Positions 25,814 to 39,180 of a DNA stretch of 64,000 nt are shown here, in pieces. Position 1 is the first letter of the stretch. Every line of letters starts with the position of its first letter. The notes beneath the pieces were generated by a model that searched no databases, was not told the origin of the DNA, and worked only from the letters and a program-made list of their open reading frames with translations. The position numbers and the translations under genes are program-made. The DNA is from Labilithrix sp. (GTDB lineage Bacteria > Myxococcota_A > Polyangia > Polyangiales > Polyangiaceae). Location of the stretch: contig JAHBWF010000003.1 of NCBI GenBank assembly GCA_019637105.1, positions 59,089 to 123,088 of the forward strand, read 5' to 3'.

Positions 25814-26034
25814 CTCCGGCCATCGAAGCGCCTCCGGGTGCGGAGGACAAGTCTGCGGCTCGCGCGGCGCGGCTCGACGACGCAGGCCGGGCGAGGACGG
25901 CCGCCGAGACGAACCCCACACGAGACGTGGGGCCCAGGCCAGGCCCGGGATACACCGCGTATCGTTGTGCAGGGCACGCTTATCTGCGAAGGTGGCGCGT
26001 TGGCGTCGCTGCGCGACGCAGAGCTGGAGGTCAC

Positions 26035-26595
26035 GTGCCTCGCCATGTGAAGGGCATCCTGTTCGCGGACTACGTCCGGATGATCCGCAGTCAGAAGAGC
26101 GTCGACTGGAAGCACCACCTCGAGGAGGAAGACCTGGCGTTCCTGACGGCGCGCGTCGAGCCCGCCAGCTGGTACCCCATGCAGACGTTCGAGCGCATGG
26201 GCAACGCCATCCTGAAGGAGATCGCGGCGGGCGACGTCGAGGCCGCGCGCATGTGGGGACGCGTCTCGGTGGATCAGCTTCGGCTGGCGACGCCGTCGCT
26301 CGTGGCGGACGACGATCCGCTCGAGACGCTGATGCGCTTCAAGGTGCTGCGGTCGACCTTCTTCGACTTCGAGGCCGTCGAGGTGACCACCGCCGCCTCC
26401 GACCACGCGGCGATCCGGATCCACTACCACATGGGCCCGATGGCGGAGGAGGCCGCCTCGTTCCAGACGATGGGCTTCTTCGAGCGCCTCCTCGTGGTCG
26501 CCGGGGCCGAGGGCATCGAGGCGCGCTTCAAGCAGAGGTCGTGGGCCGGCGACTCGCGGACCGTGCTCGAGCTCCACTGGGAGCCGCCTCCCTGA
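26035..26595 (+). CDS. Unknown 186-aa soluble protein, possibly HNOB/DUF2378-like
   Basis: GGAGG at 26026-26030 directly precedes the GTG at 26035, fixing a start that removes an implausible Arg-rich N-terminus. The protein begins VPRHVKGILFADYVRMIRSQ and alternates helices and strands (LEEEDLAFLTARVEPASWYP, AILKEIAAGDVEAARMWGRV, MGFFERLLVV). The WYP motif and overall order recall the myxobacterial DUF2378/TIGR02265 family of haem-NO-binding-like fold, without an evident haem His. No signal peptide or membrane helix. It is followed 94 bases later by a hybrid histidine kinase, but a functional link is not shown. Confidence 0.75.
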   Translation: MPRHVKGILFADYVRMIRSQKSVDWKHHLEEEDLAFLTARVEPASWYPMQTFERMGNAILKEIAAGDVEAARMWGRVSVDQLRLATPSLVADDDPLETLMRFKVLRSTFFDFEAVEVTTAASDHAAIRIHYHMGPMAEEAASFQTMGFFERLLVVAGAEGIEARFKQRSWAGDSRTVLELHWEPPP

Positions 26596-26689
26596 GGAGC
26601 CCGGCCGCGAGGCGCGGCCTCGACGCGGCGCCCCACCGCAGCCCCACCCCGTTGGTCGCAGAGGCCGTTTCGTGCGAGAAAAGGGGCCA

Positions 26690-30322
<3,633 letters not shown>

Positions 30323-30389
30323 CCCCGGCTCGAACGGAGTCGCGAGCGGCGCGAGCCCGCGGAGGCTCCGAGGACCACGGCCCCCCGCG

Positions 30390-31691
30390 TCAATCGCCGG
30401 TGATTCGGCTGTGGTCGCGCGTGTCGCGCATGCGGGCGTAGACGACGAGCGACACCGCGACCGCCGCGGTCACGTACCAGTAGAACCCCTGCTCGACGCC
30501 GCGCGACTTGAACCACAGCGCGACGTACTCGGCGGTGCCGCCGAACACCGTGTTGGCGACCGCGTAGGGAAGCGCCACGCCGAGCGTGCGGATCTCGGCG
30601 GGGAAGAGCTCCGCCTTCACGACGGCGTTGATCGCCGTGTAGCCGGAGACGATCGCGAGCGCCGCGACGGCGAGCGCGAACGCGACGTACGGATCCCGCG
30701 CGGACGCGAGGCGCGTCATGATCGGGACGGTGAGGAGCGTGCCCAGCACGCCGAAGCCGATCATGATCGGCCGCCGACCGACGCGATCGGAGAGCGCGCC
30801 GACGACGGGCTGGAGCAGCATGAAGACGAAGAGGGCGGCCGCGGTGATGCGCGTGGCGGTCGTCTTGTCGAACCCCGACGTCACGACGAGGAACTTCTGC
30901 ATGTAGGTCGTGTACGCGTAGAACGCGAGCGTCCCGCCGGCGGTCAGCCCGACGACGATCGCCGCCTCGCGTGGGTGCTCGCGGACGAGCCGGACCGCGC
31001 TCGAGCGACGCGTCCGCCCCTCCGACCTCACGGTCTCGAACGAGCTCGTCTCGAGCAGCCCGCGCCGCAGCCAGAAGACGCCGACCGAGAGGACGCCTCC
31101 GACCGCGAACGGGACGCGCCACCCCCACGACGCGAGCGCGGCGGGCTCGAGGAGGAGCTGCAACACCAAGAGGACCGAGAGCGCGACGAGCTGCCCGGCG
31201 ATGAGCGTGACGTACTGCAGGCTCGACCAGAACCCGCGATGGCCGCGGCTCGCGATCTCCGCCAGGTAGGTCGCGCTCGCGCCGTACTCGCCGCCGACGC
31301 TGAGGCCCTGGACGAGGCGCGCGGCGACGAGGATGACCGGCGCGGCGACGCCCACGGCGCGGTGCCCCGGCGCGCACGCGATGATCATCGAGCCGGCGCA
31401 CATGAGCGTCACGGAGAGCGTCAGCCCGGCCTTCCGCCCGTGCCGGTCGGCGTAGACGCCCATCAGCCACGCGCCGAGCGGGCGCATCACGAAGCCGACC
31501 GCGAACACCGCGGCCGCCGCGAGGAGCTCGGACGTGCGGTCGCCCGAGGGGAAGAAGATCGGCGCGAAGTAGAGCGAGAACGCCGAGTAGACGTACCAGT
31601 CGTACCACTCGACGAGGTTGCCGGCCGAGCCGGCGAGCATCGAGCGGACGCGGCCCGCGCGGCGCGCGTCGTCCGTCGTCGCCTCGCTCAC
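30390..31691 (-). CDS. kgtP: MFS metabolite:H+ symporter, alpha-ketoglutarate permease type
   Basis: A 433-residue 12-helix transporter of the MHS family. It closely follows E. coli KgtP from memory: NLVEWYDWYVYSAFSLYFAP, VMRPLGAWLMGVYADRHGRK, LVQGLSVGGEYGASATYLAE, WSSLQYVTLIAGQ, TTYMQKFLV, LLQPVVGALSDRVGRRP and YAVANTVFGGTAEYVAL. It should import 2-oxoglutarate or a related dicarboxylate with protons. The start is GTG at 31691. It lies 27 bases after the unknown 446-residue gene on the same strand and may be read with it. Confidence 0.92.
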   Translation of the reverse strand: MSEATTDDARRAGRVRSMLAGSAGNLVEWYDWYVYSAFSLYFAPIFFPSGDRTSELLAAAAVFAVGFVMRPLGAWLMGVYADRHGRKAGLTLSVTLMCAGSMIIACAPGHRAVGVAAPVILVAARLVQGLSVGGEYGASATYLAEIASRGHRGFWSSLQYVTLIAGQLVALSVLLVLQLLLEPAALASWGWRVPFAVGGVLSVGVFWLRRGLLETSSFETVRSEGRTRRSSAVRLVREHPREAAIVVGLTAGGTLAFYAYTTYMQKFLVVTSGFDKTTATRITAAALFVFMLLQPVVGALSDRVGRRPIMIGFGVLGTLLTVPIMTRLASARDPYVAFALAVAALAIVSGYTAINAVVKAELFPAEIRTLGVALPYAVANTVFGGTAEYVALWFKSRGVEQGFYWYVTAAVAVSLVVYARMRDTRDHSRITGD

Positions 31692-31718
31692 GTCCGCACG
31701 CCGCCGGCGCCCGCTGCC

Positions 31719-33059
31719 TTACAGCTTGCGCGTCGAGGTGGGCGCCGCGGGCGCCGGGGGGACGGCCGGATGCGCCGCCTGAGCGGCCTCCGCGACCGCG
31801 CCCGAGGAGCGCGGCGGGGGCTCCGACACGGCGACGACCGGCGGCGGCGCGGCCGTCATGCTCGGGACCCACGAGTCGAGCCCGAGCGGCGCGAAGACCT
31901 CGCGGCCCTTGGCGGGGAGCGGCTGCAGCGTGCTCACCAGCGCCTCCTTGCGGAGGTAGAGCTCCTCGCGGCGGCCGCCCTCGGCCTCCGTCTTGAGGGT
32001 GAGCTCGAACTCGTTCGGGCTCCGCTTGGCGATCTCGCGCACGGTCGGCGCGAACATCGACACGAGGCGCACCACGAAGGGCACGGCGAGCCCGTTCTCG
32101 AAGACCGGCTGCGCGTCGAGCGAGACGTTGATGAGCTGCTCCTTCTGGTCGGTGACGTCCCGCGTCGCCGCCTTGAGCGCGGCCCAGACGCGCTCGATCT
32201 GCGCGACGTCCTGCGCGCCGAGGTTGCCCGGCAGCGCCTCGGCCGCGGGCGCCCCCGGGTGCTCGACGGTGCCGCCGACCGCGCCCGCCTCGTTCCTGCG
32301 GATGCGGAAGACGAGCATCTCCTTTTCGGTCAGCTTGCGCCGGAGCGCGAGCTCGAAGGACTCGTCGCTCATGTCCACCTGCACGATGGTCCAGTCGTCG
32401 ACGACGAGCTCCTTGGCGGTGACCGTGCCGCGGAGCCAGCTCTTCTCGACGCCGACGTGGAGCGCGACGCCCTGGACGAAGTCCGAGACCTTGCGCGGCG
32501 CCGTCCACGTGGCCGTGCGGTGCGGCGCGATCGTGAACGAGGTCGCGATGCCGTCGGGGTGCTCGAACGCGGCGGTGCCCGAGTGGCGCGCGTCCTTGCC
32601 GTCGAGGTTCAGCCGGATGGCGAGCTTCGTCTTGAGGACGGGGAACCGCGCCGCCTTGAGGAACGCCTCGAGCTGCGCGCGCATCTCCGACGCGCGGCGA
32701 TCGTTGTCGCCGCGGAGCTGGAGCGACTCGCGCTCGTTCGAGCCCAGCGTGCTCTTGCGATGCTCGTCGATGTAGTGCGTCGCGTACTCGGCGACCGCGC
32801 GGGCGTACTCGAGCGCGTGCTGGTGCCGGACCTTCTGCGCCGTGTCCTGCACCGCGCGCATGACGACGGTGTGGAACTGCTCGAGGGCCTCGAGGCCCTT
32901 CACGCGGTTCTGCGCGACCTCCTCGCGTTGCTTCGCGAGCTGCGCGCCCTCGACGTCGAGCTGCACGATGCGCGTCGAGGCGGCCATGAAGGCCTCGAGG
33001 GTCGTGAGGAAATTGTACCCGAGCGGAAACGGCGTGGAGTCTCCGTAGAGGTAGCGCAT
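31719..33059 (-). CDS. Unknown 446-aa coiled-coil-containing protein
   Basis: No recognised family. It begins MRYLYGDSTPFPLGYNFLTT, a distinctive start, then a long helical/coiled-coil stretch of about 110 residues (EGAQLAKQREEVAQNRVKGL and following). Residues about 130-390 are beta-rich (ARHSGTAAFEHPDGIATSFT, VSDFVQGVALHVGVEKSWLR, DDWTIVQVDMSDESFELALR). The C-terminal 50 residues are Pro/Ala-rich. No signal peptide or membrane helix. The ATG at 33059 is chosen because the frame further upstream is Arg/Ser-rich. It lies between the decayed cytochrome gene and the KgtP-like gene; a link is not shown. Confidence 0.8.
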   Translation of the reverse strand: MRYLYGDSTPFPLGYNFLTTLEAFMAASTRIVQLDVEGAQLAKQREEVAQNRVKGLEALEQFHTVVMRAVQDTAQKVRHQHALEYARAVAEYATHYIDEHRKSTLGSNERESLQLRGDNDRRASEMRAQLEAFLKAARFPVLKTKLAIRLNLDGKDARHSGTAAFEHPDGIATSFTIAPHRTATWTAPRKVSDFVQGVALHVGVEKSWLRGTVTAKELVVDDWTIVQVDMSDESFELALRRKLTEKEMLVFRIRRNEAGAVGGTVEHPGAPAAEALPGNLGAQDVAQIERVWAALKAATRDVTDQKEQLINVSLDAQPVFENGLAVPFVVRLVSMFAPTVREIAKRSPNEFELTLKTEAEGGRREELYLRKEALVSTLQPLPAKGREVFAPLGLDSWVPSMTAAPPPVVAVSEPPPRSSGAVAEAAQAAHPAVPPAPAAPTSTRKL

Positions 33060-33147
33060 CGCACGCGAAGGATACCGACATTCACCCGGTGCGTCACAAA
33101 GAGTCGCGAAGGACCGCCGCCGGCGCGTCGCCCGCCCCCCGTGACGG

Positions 33148-34850
33148 TCACTGGAGGCGCTTCGCCTGCTCCGCGATGACCTCATCGGCGGCGTCGACGT
33201 CGATCGCGACCGGAGCGCCGCGGATCTCGTCGAGCGCGCGCTTCGCGTAGCCGCGGACGATGGGGTACGGGTGCGTGAGCTGACCCGCGAGCACCGGGAC
33301 GGCGGCCTTCACGCGGCCCTCCCCGAGGAGCTGGAACGCCACCGCCTGCTCGTGGGGCTTGCCGCGCTCGGCGGTCGCGAGGAGCACGTCGGCGTCGAGC
33401 GCGCCGTACAGCTTCTCCAAGGCGCCGCGGTCGTAGCTCTTGTTCCACCACGCCTCCATGGTCCGGACGAGCGCGCCGACCTCCTTGTCGCGATGGCAGA
33501 GCGCGCACTCGACCGGCCGGTCGAGCAGGACCTTGGCCGCGTCGGTCGGCGAGCCGATGCGGTGGTAGCGGGTGAGCCCGCCGTCGAGCCCCATGTTCTT
33601 CCGCGGCATGTGGCAGGCGAAGCAGCGCGCCCCCTCCCCCGCGGGATCATGGTGCGCGTGGGCGCGGAGCGCGTCGGGCGACGCGTACGTGTCGTGGCAG
33701 CGGGTGCAGAGCGCGTCCGCGCGCGCGGGCTCGAGCTTCTGGAGCGACGCCGTGCCGTCGTGAGCGTGCGGATCGTGGCAGTCGACGCACGCGAGCTTCG
33801 AGGCGCAGGCTCCGAGCATCATGTCGCGCGCCTCGCCGGAGTTGATGTGGCTGCCGCCGGGGGAGCGCTTGCGCGAGCCGCCCTCCCACGTCGGGTCGTA
33901 GCCGGAGAAGAGGACCTGATGGCAGCGCGCGCACACGCGGTTCAAGGTCTCGGCGCGCGCCCCGTTCGCCGCCAGGCGCGGGCTCCGCGGCGCGGGCAGG
34001 CGGACGGCGAACGCGTCGCTCACGGGCTCGAACGACGGCAGGCAGGCGCGTCGGGTCCTTCACGTGCTCGGCGGCGCCGGGTGGCAGGACTCGCAGCCGT
34101 CCGACCTCGACGAGGTGGCTCGCGCGGAAGCGGGCGCGCGTCGACGTGAGGGCTCCTTCGAGCGTCGGCTTCTGCTTGGGCGCCCCGAGGCGCGCGAGCT
34201 CCTGCTCGAGCAGCGAGGTCATCGCCCGCTCGTTCGTCACGACGTAGCTCGCGCGGAGCGGCGACGGGAGGAGCGGATCGAGCACCACGCCCTGGTACGT
34301 GCCGCGCCCGGCCAGCGCGCCGAGCACCGTCGAGGCGTACGGCGCCGTGTTGTGGCAGAAGATGCACGTCTGGTTCCAGACCGCGCCGATCTTCAGGCCG
34401 TCGCGGGCCTTCACCATCACCGAGTAGCCCTTGTAGCGGAGCGATCGCGTCGCGAGCATGTAGCTCACCGGGAGCACGCGCTCCTCCGACGGGTCTCCGA
34501 GCGCGGGCGCGCCCTCGCGCACGGCGGCGACGGCGACGCCGGCGTAGTCCTCGCGGTGGCGTCCCCCGATGACGCGCGTGATCCGGTAGACGCCGTGGCC
34601 GTAGCGCTTCGACGAGAGCGTGACGAAGCGGTCCCCGCCGGCCGACTCGAGGCGCGCGACGTCGTCGTGGAAGCGGAACTCAGTGCCGTCGAACGGCCCC
34701 TTCACGTCGGCGGCGCGCGCCTCGCGCGTCATGTTGTGCATGGGCGACCGGCGCCACCTGAGGATCGACGTACGCGGCGTGGCAGCGCGCGCGAGCCTCG
34801 CTTCCCTGCGTAGTCGTCGAAGCGAACGTTGCTCGTCACGGAGCCCGGTC
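33148..34850 (-). pseudogene. Decayed multihaem cytochrome c with C-terminal HEAT repeats
   Basis: Parts of one protein are spread over three frames. Reading 5' to 3' on the minus strand: NVRFDDYAG, then RARCHAAYVDPQ in a second frame, then WRRSPMHNMTREARAADV through CIFCH to LVEVG in a third. CESCHP returns to the first frame, AEHVKDPTRLP is in the third, and SFEPVSDAF onward (CARCH, CVDCH, CTRCH, CFACH, CALCH, then HEAT-like repeats) is in the first again. That is five frame changes, in two clusters near 34755-34815 and 34040-34110. Seven CxxCH motifs survive; an eighth reads RxRCH, as if its first Cys had become Arg. An intact homologue would be an exported octahaem protein. Assembly error is the alternative; the Cys loss favours decay. 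Confidence 0.8.
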
Positions 34851-34970
34851 CCGCGGCAGCGCTCGGCCCGCGCGACGGCGGGCGATCGAGCCAGCAAGCA
34901 CCGCGACCTGACCACCGCCGCGCGTCGACCGCGCCGCGAGGCTCGTCTCCGACGCGCGCTCCCGAAGAGG

Positions 34971-37900
34971 TCACGTGAGCCACTCGCCCGCCCGCGCCAG
35001 CGTCCGCATGTGCTCCCGCACGACGCCGAGGAACGTGCGCTTGTGCTCCGGGTTCTTGATCTTCGACGCGCGGGCGAGGAGTCGATCGCGCGCGGCGCCG
35101 ATCGCCTTCTTCGCGCCCTCGACGTCACCGCACGCGTGCAGCGCCTCGGCGTAAGCGACGCGGATCAGCGCCTCGCCCTCCCCGACCCCGCCGATCTGCT
35201 CGAAGAGCCGCATCGCCTCGGAGGCCGCGCGGAAGATCTCCTCGGGGCTCGCGCCCTTGTGGATGAGCGTGAGCGTCATGAACGCCAGGAGCGCGGCGCG
35301 GTAGGGCGGCGCGTGCTCGAGGAGCGGGAGCGCCCGCAGCTCCTCCGCCTCGGCGGCCTCGTTGTCGTTGGCGAAGTAGTGGACGCCCGCCAGGTACGCG
35401 CGCGCGCGGCCCTCGCCGACGCGATCGCGCTGCGCCGCGTAGGACGCGATGACCTCCTCGGTCGTGACGACGGCGTCCCGGGGCCGGTTGGTGCGCACGT
35501 AGAGGTGGCCGAGCCGGAGCTTCGCGTCGTTCACGATGGTCGCGAGCCCGAGGCGCTCCGCGGCGTCGCGCGCCTCGACGAGGACCGCCTCGGCCGTCGC
35601 GTAGGCGCCGAGCTCCGACAGCGCCCAGCCGGCGCTCTGGAGCAGACGCGCAGCGTTCCGCGCGTCGCCGAGGAGCTCGAAGCAGCCGGCGGCGTCCCGC
35701 GCCAGCGTGGCGGCCTTCTCGAGCTCCCCCTCCCACGACGCGCGCGCGACGTTCGCCGAGAGCAAGAAGGCCCGCGCCGCCGGCTCCCCGGCGATGAAGG
35801 CCTCGTCGCGATCGATCGGCGCGAGGAGCGCGCCCGCCACGTCGTAGAGCCCCACGACCCCGAGCGCGGTCGCGATGCGCGACGTCGCGATCACGCGCGC
35901 GGCGGTCATCGGCGCGCCCGCCCCGCCCGCCGCCGGACCGCCGGCCATGATCGCGGTGCCCCGCTGCGATCGTCCGGCGCCGCTCGCGAGCTCGAGCAGG
36001 CGCTCCGCCACCTCGCGCGCCTCGTCCACGTGCCCGAGGGTCATCGCGGCCTCGGTCGCCTCGGCCGCCGCCGCGTACCAGTCGCCGCCCTCCGGCTCGA
36101 GATCGCGCATCGCGGCGTGCGAGTGCTCGCGCGCCGCGGCGTGCTCCCCCGACCAGCGCGACGCCTCCGCGAGGACGAGCTGGAGCTTGCCGTTCGTCAC
36201 GCCCGACGCGCCGGCCTGGATGGCGCGATCCGCGCGGAGCTTCGCCGCCACGAGGTCGTTGCCCTCGAGCGCCTGAAACGCCGCGCGCGCGTAGAACAGG
36301 AGGGCCCGGTCGCGGGCGCCGCCCCGCTCGAAGTGCTCGCCGAGGAGCATCGGCTCGTGCTCGCCGGCCTGCTCGAGCCACTCGGCGGCGAGCCGGTGTC
36401 CGAGCGCCTGGTCCTCGGCGGTGAGCATCTGGTAGGCCGCGTCGCGGACGATCGCGTGACGGAAGGCGTACTCGCGATCGGCCGGGAACCGCGAGACGTC
36501 GCGGCGCTGGACGATCTCGCGGCGCGTGAGCTCGGCGAGCCACTCGTCGACCTCGCTCACGTCGTAGCGGCCGCCCGCCAGCGCGATTACGCCGCCGCGC
36601 CAGAAGCGCTCCCCGAAGACGCTCGCGGCGCGGAGCACGCGGCGCGCGGCCGGATCGAGCCGCTGCAGGCGCGCCTCGACCATCGCGAGCACCGTCGTCG
36701 GCAGGGCCCACGAATCGACGCCGGCGGACGGCGGCATCGACGGCGGAGGCGGAGGCACGGTCCCCGAGGCGGGCGTCCCCGGGCGGGACTGCGCGCGCCC
36801 CGTGCCCTCGGCGTAGGCGCGGATCAGCTCCTCGAGGTAGAAGACGTTGCCCGCCGCGCGATCGAGCAGGCGCGCCACCTCCGACGCGCTGAGGTCCTCG
36901 CCGAGGACGTCGCGGACGAGGCGCTCGCCCGCGCGCCGGACGAGCGGCCCGAGCCGCACCTCCTGGAGGCTGCGCTGCGCCCAGAGGTGCGGGAAGGCGT
37001 CGTGGACGTCACCGCGCGCCACGGCGAGCACCATGAAGCTCCGATCGGTCGCGGCGCGGAGCGCGGCGTCGAGGAGGTTCACGCTCGGGAGGTCGCCCCA
37101 GTGGAGGTCCTCGATCACGACGACGAACGGCGACGCGCTGCTCTCCGCCAAGACGAAGTCGCAGAACGCGCGGCGCATCTGGTCCCCCATCAGGATCGCG
37201 TCCTGGCGCGCCGCGCGGAGCTGCACGCTGTCGGCGTCGGAGAACGGGATGCTCGCGATCTCTCCGAGGAACTCGGCGACGCGCGCGACCTCGGGCTCGG
37301 CGACGTTCCGAGCGACGCGCGCGCGGAGCTTCTGCTGGCGGACGACGAGGGGCTCCCCGCCGTTTATCCCCGCGCTCCGCCGGAGGAGCCGCGCGATCAA
37401 CGCGAACGGCGATCCCTCGCTCATCGCGTCGCCGCGCGCGAGGAGGATCTCCGCGCCCCCGAGCTCGTGCATCCGGCGGAGGAGCTCGGTGACGAGCCGC
37501 GACTTCCCCGCGCCGGGGAACCCCGTCACGAGCACGGCGCGCGCGACGGGCTCCTCCACGCACTCCTCGTACAAGGCGAGCAGCGTCGACAGCTCGCGGT
37601 CGCGCCCGACGAACGGCGTCGGCTTCCCGAGGAGCGTGCGCGCCTTCGTGTCGCGCTCGCGGAGGCCGCGGATGAAGAGCCCTCGGTCGTCGCCGCCGAC
37701 GTCGAAGCGCATGTCGAGGAGACCGGCGGTCGTCTCGTCGAGGAAGACCGGGCTCTGGCCGTGGCGCGTCTCGTCGCTGACGCCGACGCTGCGCGTGCGC
37801 GCCGTCGCCAGGATCGACGCGGCGCGCTCGAGGACCTCTCCGACCGCGCTCCGGCCCGTGACCGTCGCGAGGCCGGTCGCGAGGACGACGCGCGCCTCGA

Positions 37901-39038
37901 CCAGGTGGGACCGGAGCGCGAGCGCGCAGCGCGCGGCGTGCGCCGCCTGGTCGCTCGCGCCGCCTTTCCCCGCGAGCGTCACGACGAGCGAGCCGTCGGC
38001 GAGCATCTCCGACTCGGCGCCGAAGCTCGCGACGATCGTGCGCGGATCGAACGACGCGGCGAGCGTCTCCACCGCGCTCACCGGGAGCATGTCGCGCGCG
38101 CCGTCGTCGCCGTCGCCGTCGGGGAGCGGGAGCGCCGCCATCACGACGCACACGAGCCGCCGCTCCCCCGCCGTCAGCGCGCGGATCAAGGGCGCGCTCG
38201 CGCGCTGCGCCGGCGCGTCACGCACGGCGGCGAAGGGCTCGAGCTCCTTGAGCACCGCGCCGCCGTTCCCCGGCCGGGACGCCGCGTGCTTCGAGAGCAT
38301 CCGCGAGATCAGCTCGTCGAGCGCGGGGGGCACCTCGATGCCGATCTCGCGGAGGCTCGGCGGGCTCTCGAGCAGGATCTTCGCCAGGAGCGCCGCCATG
38401 TTCTCCCCGGCGAAGGCCGGCCGGCCCGCGAGGCACTCGTAGACGAGGCAGCCGAGCGAGAACACGTCGGCGCGCGCGTCGACCTCGCGCGCGCCGCGCG
38501 CCTGCTCCGGCGCCATGTATCCGGGCGTGCCGACCATGACGCCGCTCCGGGTCGAAGGGCGCGAGGCGCGCATCAGCCGCGCGACGCCGAGGTCGAGGAC
38601 CTTCGCCTGATCGACCGAGCGCCCCGGGAGGTAGACGTTCGACGGCTTGACGTCCCGATGGACGACGCCCTTGTCGTGGAGGACCGCGAGCGCCTCCGCG
38701 ACGCGGCGCGCCACGGCGAGCGTCTCGTGCAGCGTGAGCCCGCTGCGCTCGATGCGTTCGGCGAGGTCCTCGCCCTCGAGCCACTCCATCGCGAGGTAGG
38801 GGCGGCCGCCCTCGAGGACGCCGTGGGCGACGTACTTCACGATCCGCGGGTGGGCGATCTCGGCGAGGATCTGCGCCTCGCGCTTGAAGCGCTCCGCCTC
38901 GCGCGCGAGCGATCCGTAGAGGACCTTCACCGCGACGAGCCCGCCGGTGAGGCGGTCCTTCGCGCGGAAGACCTCGCCCATCCCGCCCGAGCCGACGAGC
39001 CGCTCGATCACGAACCGCTCGGCGAGGATCCGTTCCAC
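34971..39038 (-). CDS. PknK-like giant Ser/Thr kinase with AAA-ATPase and TPR region
   Basis: A 1355-residue cytoplasmic protein. Residues 9-270 are a Hanks kinase (GSGGMG, VAVKVL, HRDVKPSN, DLGVA in place of DFG, GTPGYMAPEQ). Residues about 310-480 look like a degenerate nucleotide-cyclase-type domain (RRLVCVVMAALPL, TIVASFGAESEML, VVLATGLATV) without clear catalytic residues. A P-loop ATPase follows (PFVGRDRELSTLLALYEEC, GFPGAGKS with K512, VVVIEDLHW), then TPR-like helices to the end. This order matches PknK/AfsR-type signalling ATPases. It starts at GTG 39038. The decayed cytochrome gene lies just downstream. Confidence 0.92.
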   Translation of the reverse strand: MERILAERFVIERLVGSGGMGEVFRAKDRLTGGLVAVKVLYGSLAREAERFKREAQILAEIAHPRIVKYVAHGVLEGGRPYLAMEWLEGEDLAERIERSGLTLHETLAVARRVAEALAVLHDKGVVHRDVKPSNVYLPGRSVDQAKVLDLGVARLMRASRPSTRSGVMVGTPGYMAPEQARGAREVDARADVFSLGCLVYECLAGRPAFAGENMAALLAKILLESPPSLREIGIEVPPALDELISRMLSKHAASRPGNGGAVLKELEPFAAVRDAPAQRASAPLIRALTAGERRLVCVVMAALPLPDGDGDDGARDMLPVSAVETLAASFDPRTIVASFGAESEMLADGSLVVTLAGKGGASDQAAHAARCALALRSHLVEARVVLATGLATVTGRSAVGEVLERAASILATARTRSVGVSDETRHGQSPVFLDETTAGLLDMRFDVGGDDRGLFIRGLRERDTKARTLLGKPTPFVGRDRELSTLLALYEECVEEPVARAVLVTGFPGAGKSRLVTELLRRMHELGGAEILLARGDAMSEGSPFALIARLLRRSAGINGGEPLVVRQQKLRARVARNVAEPEVARVAEFLGEIASIPFSDADSVQLRAARQDAILMGDQMRRAFCDFVLAESSASPFVVVIEDLHWGDLPSVNLLDAALRAATDRSFMVLAVARGDVHDAFPHLWAQRSLQEVRLGPLVRRAGERLVRDVLGEDLSASEVARLLDRAAGNVFYLEELIRAYAEGTGRAQSRPGTPASGTVPPPPPSMPPSAGVDSWALPTTVLAMVEARLQRLDPAARRVLRAASVFGERFWRGGVIALAGGRYDVSEVDEWLAELTRREIVQRRDVSRFPADREYAFRHAIVRDAAYQMLTAEDQALGHRLAAEWLEQAGEHEPMLLGEHFERGGARDRALLFYARAAFQALEGNDLVAAKLRADRAIQAGASGVTNGKLQLVLAEASRWSGEHAAAREHSHAAMRDLEPEGGDWYAAAAEATEAAMTLGHVDEAREVAERLLELASGAGRSQRGTAIMAGGPAAGGAGAPMTAARVIATSRIATALGVVGLYDVAGALLAPIDRDEAFIAGEPAARAFLLSANVARASWEGELEKAATLARDAAGCFELLGDARNAARLLQSAGWALSELGAYATAEAVLVEARDAAERLGLATIVNDAKLRLGHLYVRTNRPRDAVVTTEEVIASYAAQRDRVGEGRARAYLAGVHYFANDNEAAEAEELRALPLLEHAPPYRAALLAFMTLTLIHKGASPEEIFRAASEAMRLFEQIGGVGEGEALIRVAYAEALHACGDVEGAKKAIGAARDRLLARASKIKNPEHKRTFLGVVREHMRTLARAGEWLT

Positions 39039-39180
39039 CGGCGACGAGAGTAACCGACTTTCGCGCCGCGAACACGCGACGGCTGACGGGCCGCCGCCCT
39101 CGGCGGATTCCGGCGCCCGCGACGCGCGCGCTGGGTCCAGGCGCGGCTCGAGCCGCTCCCGGACGCCGGCGGCGCGAGGC

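Noticed and set aside
34620-39053. A plus-strand open frame of about 1,477 codons opposite the PknK-like kinase
   Set aside because: It is an Arg/Glu/Leu-rich antisense shadow produced by GC-biased third positions; the minus-strand frame has clear kinase and ATPase motifs.
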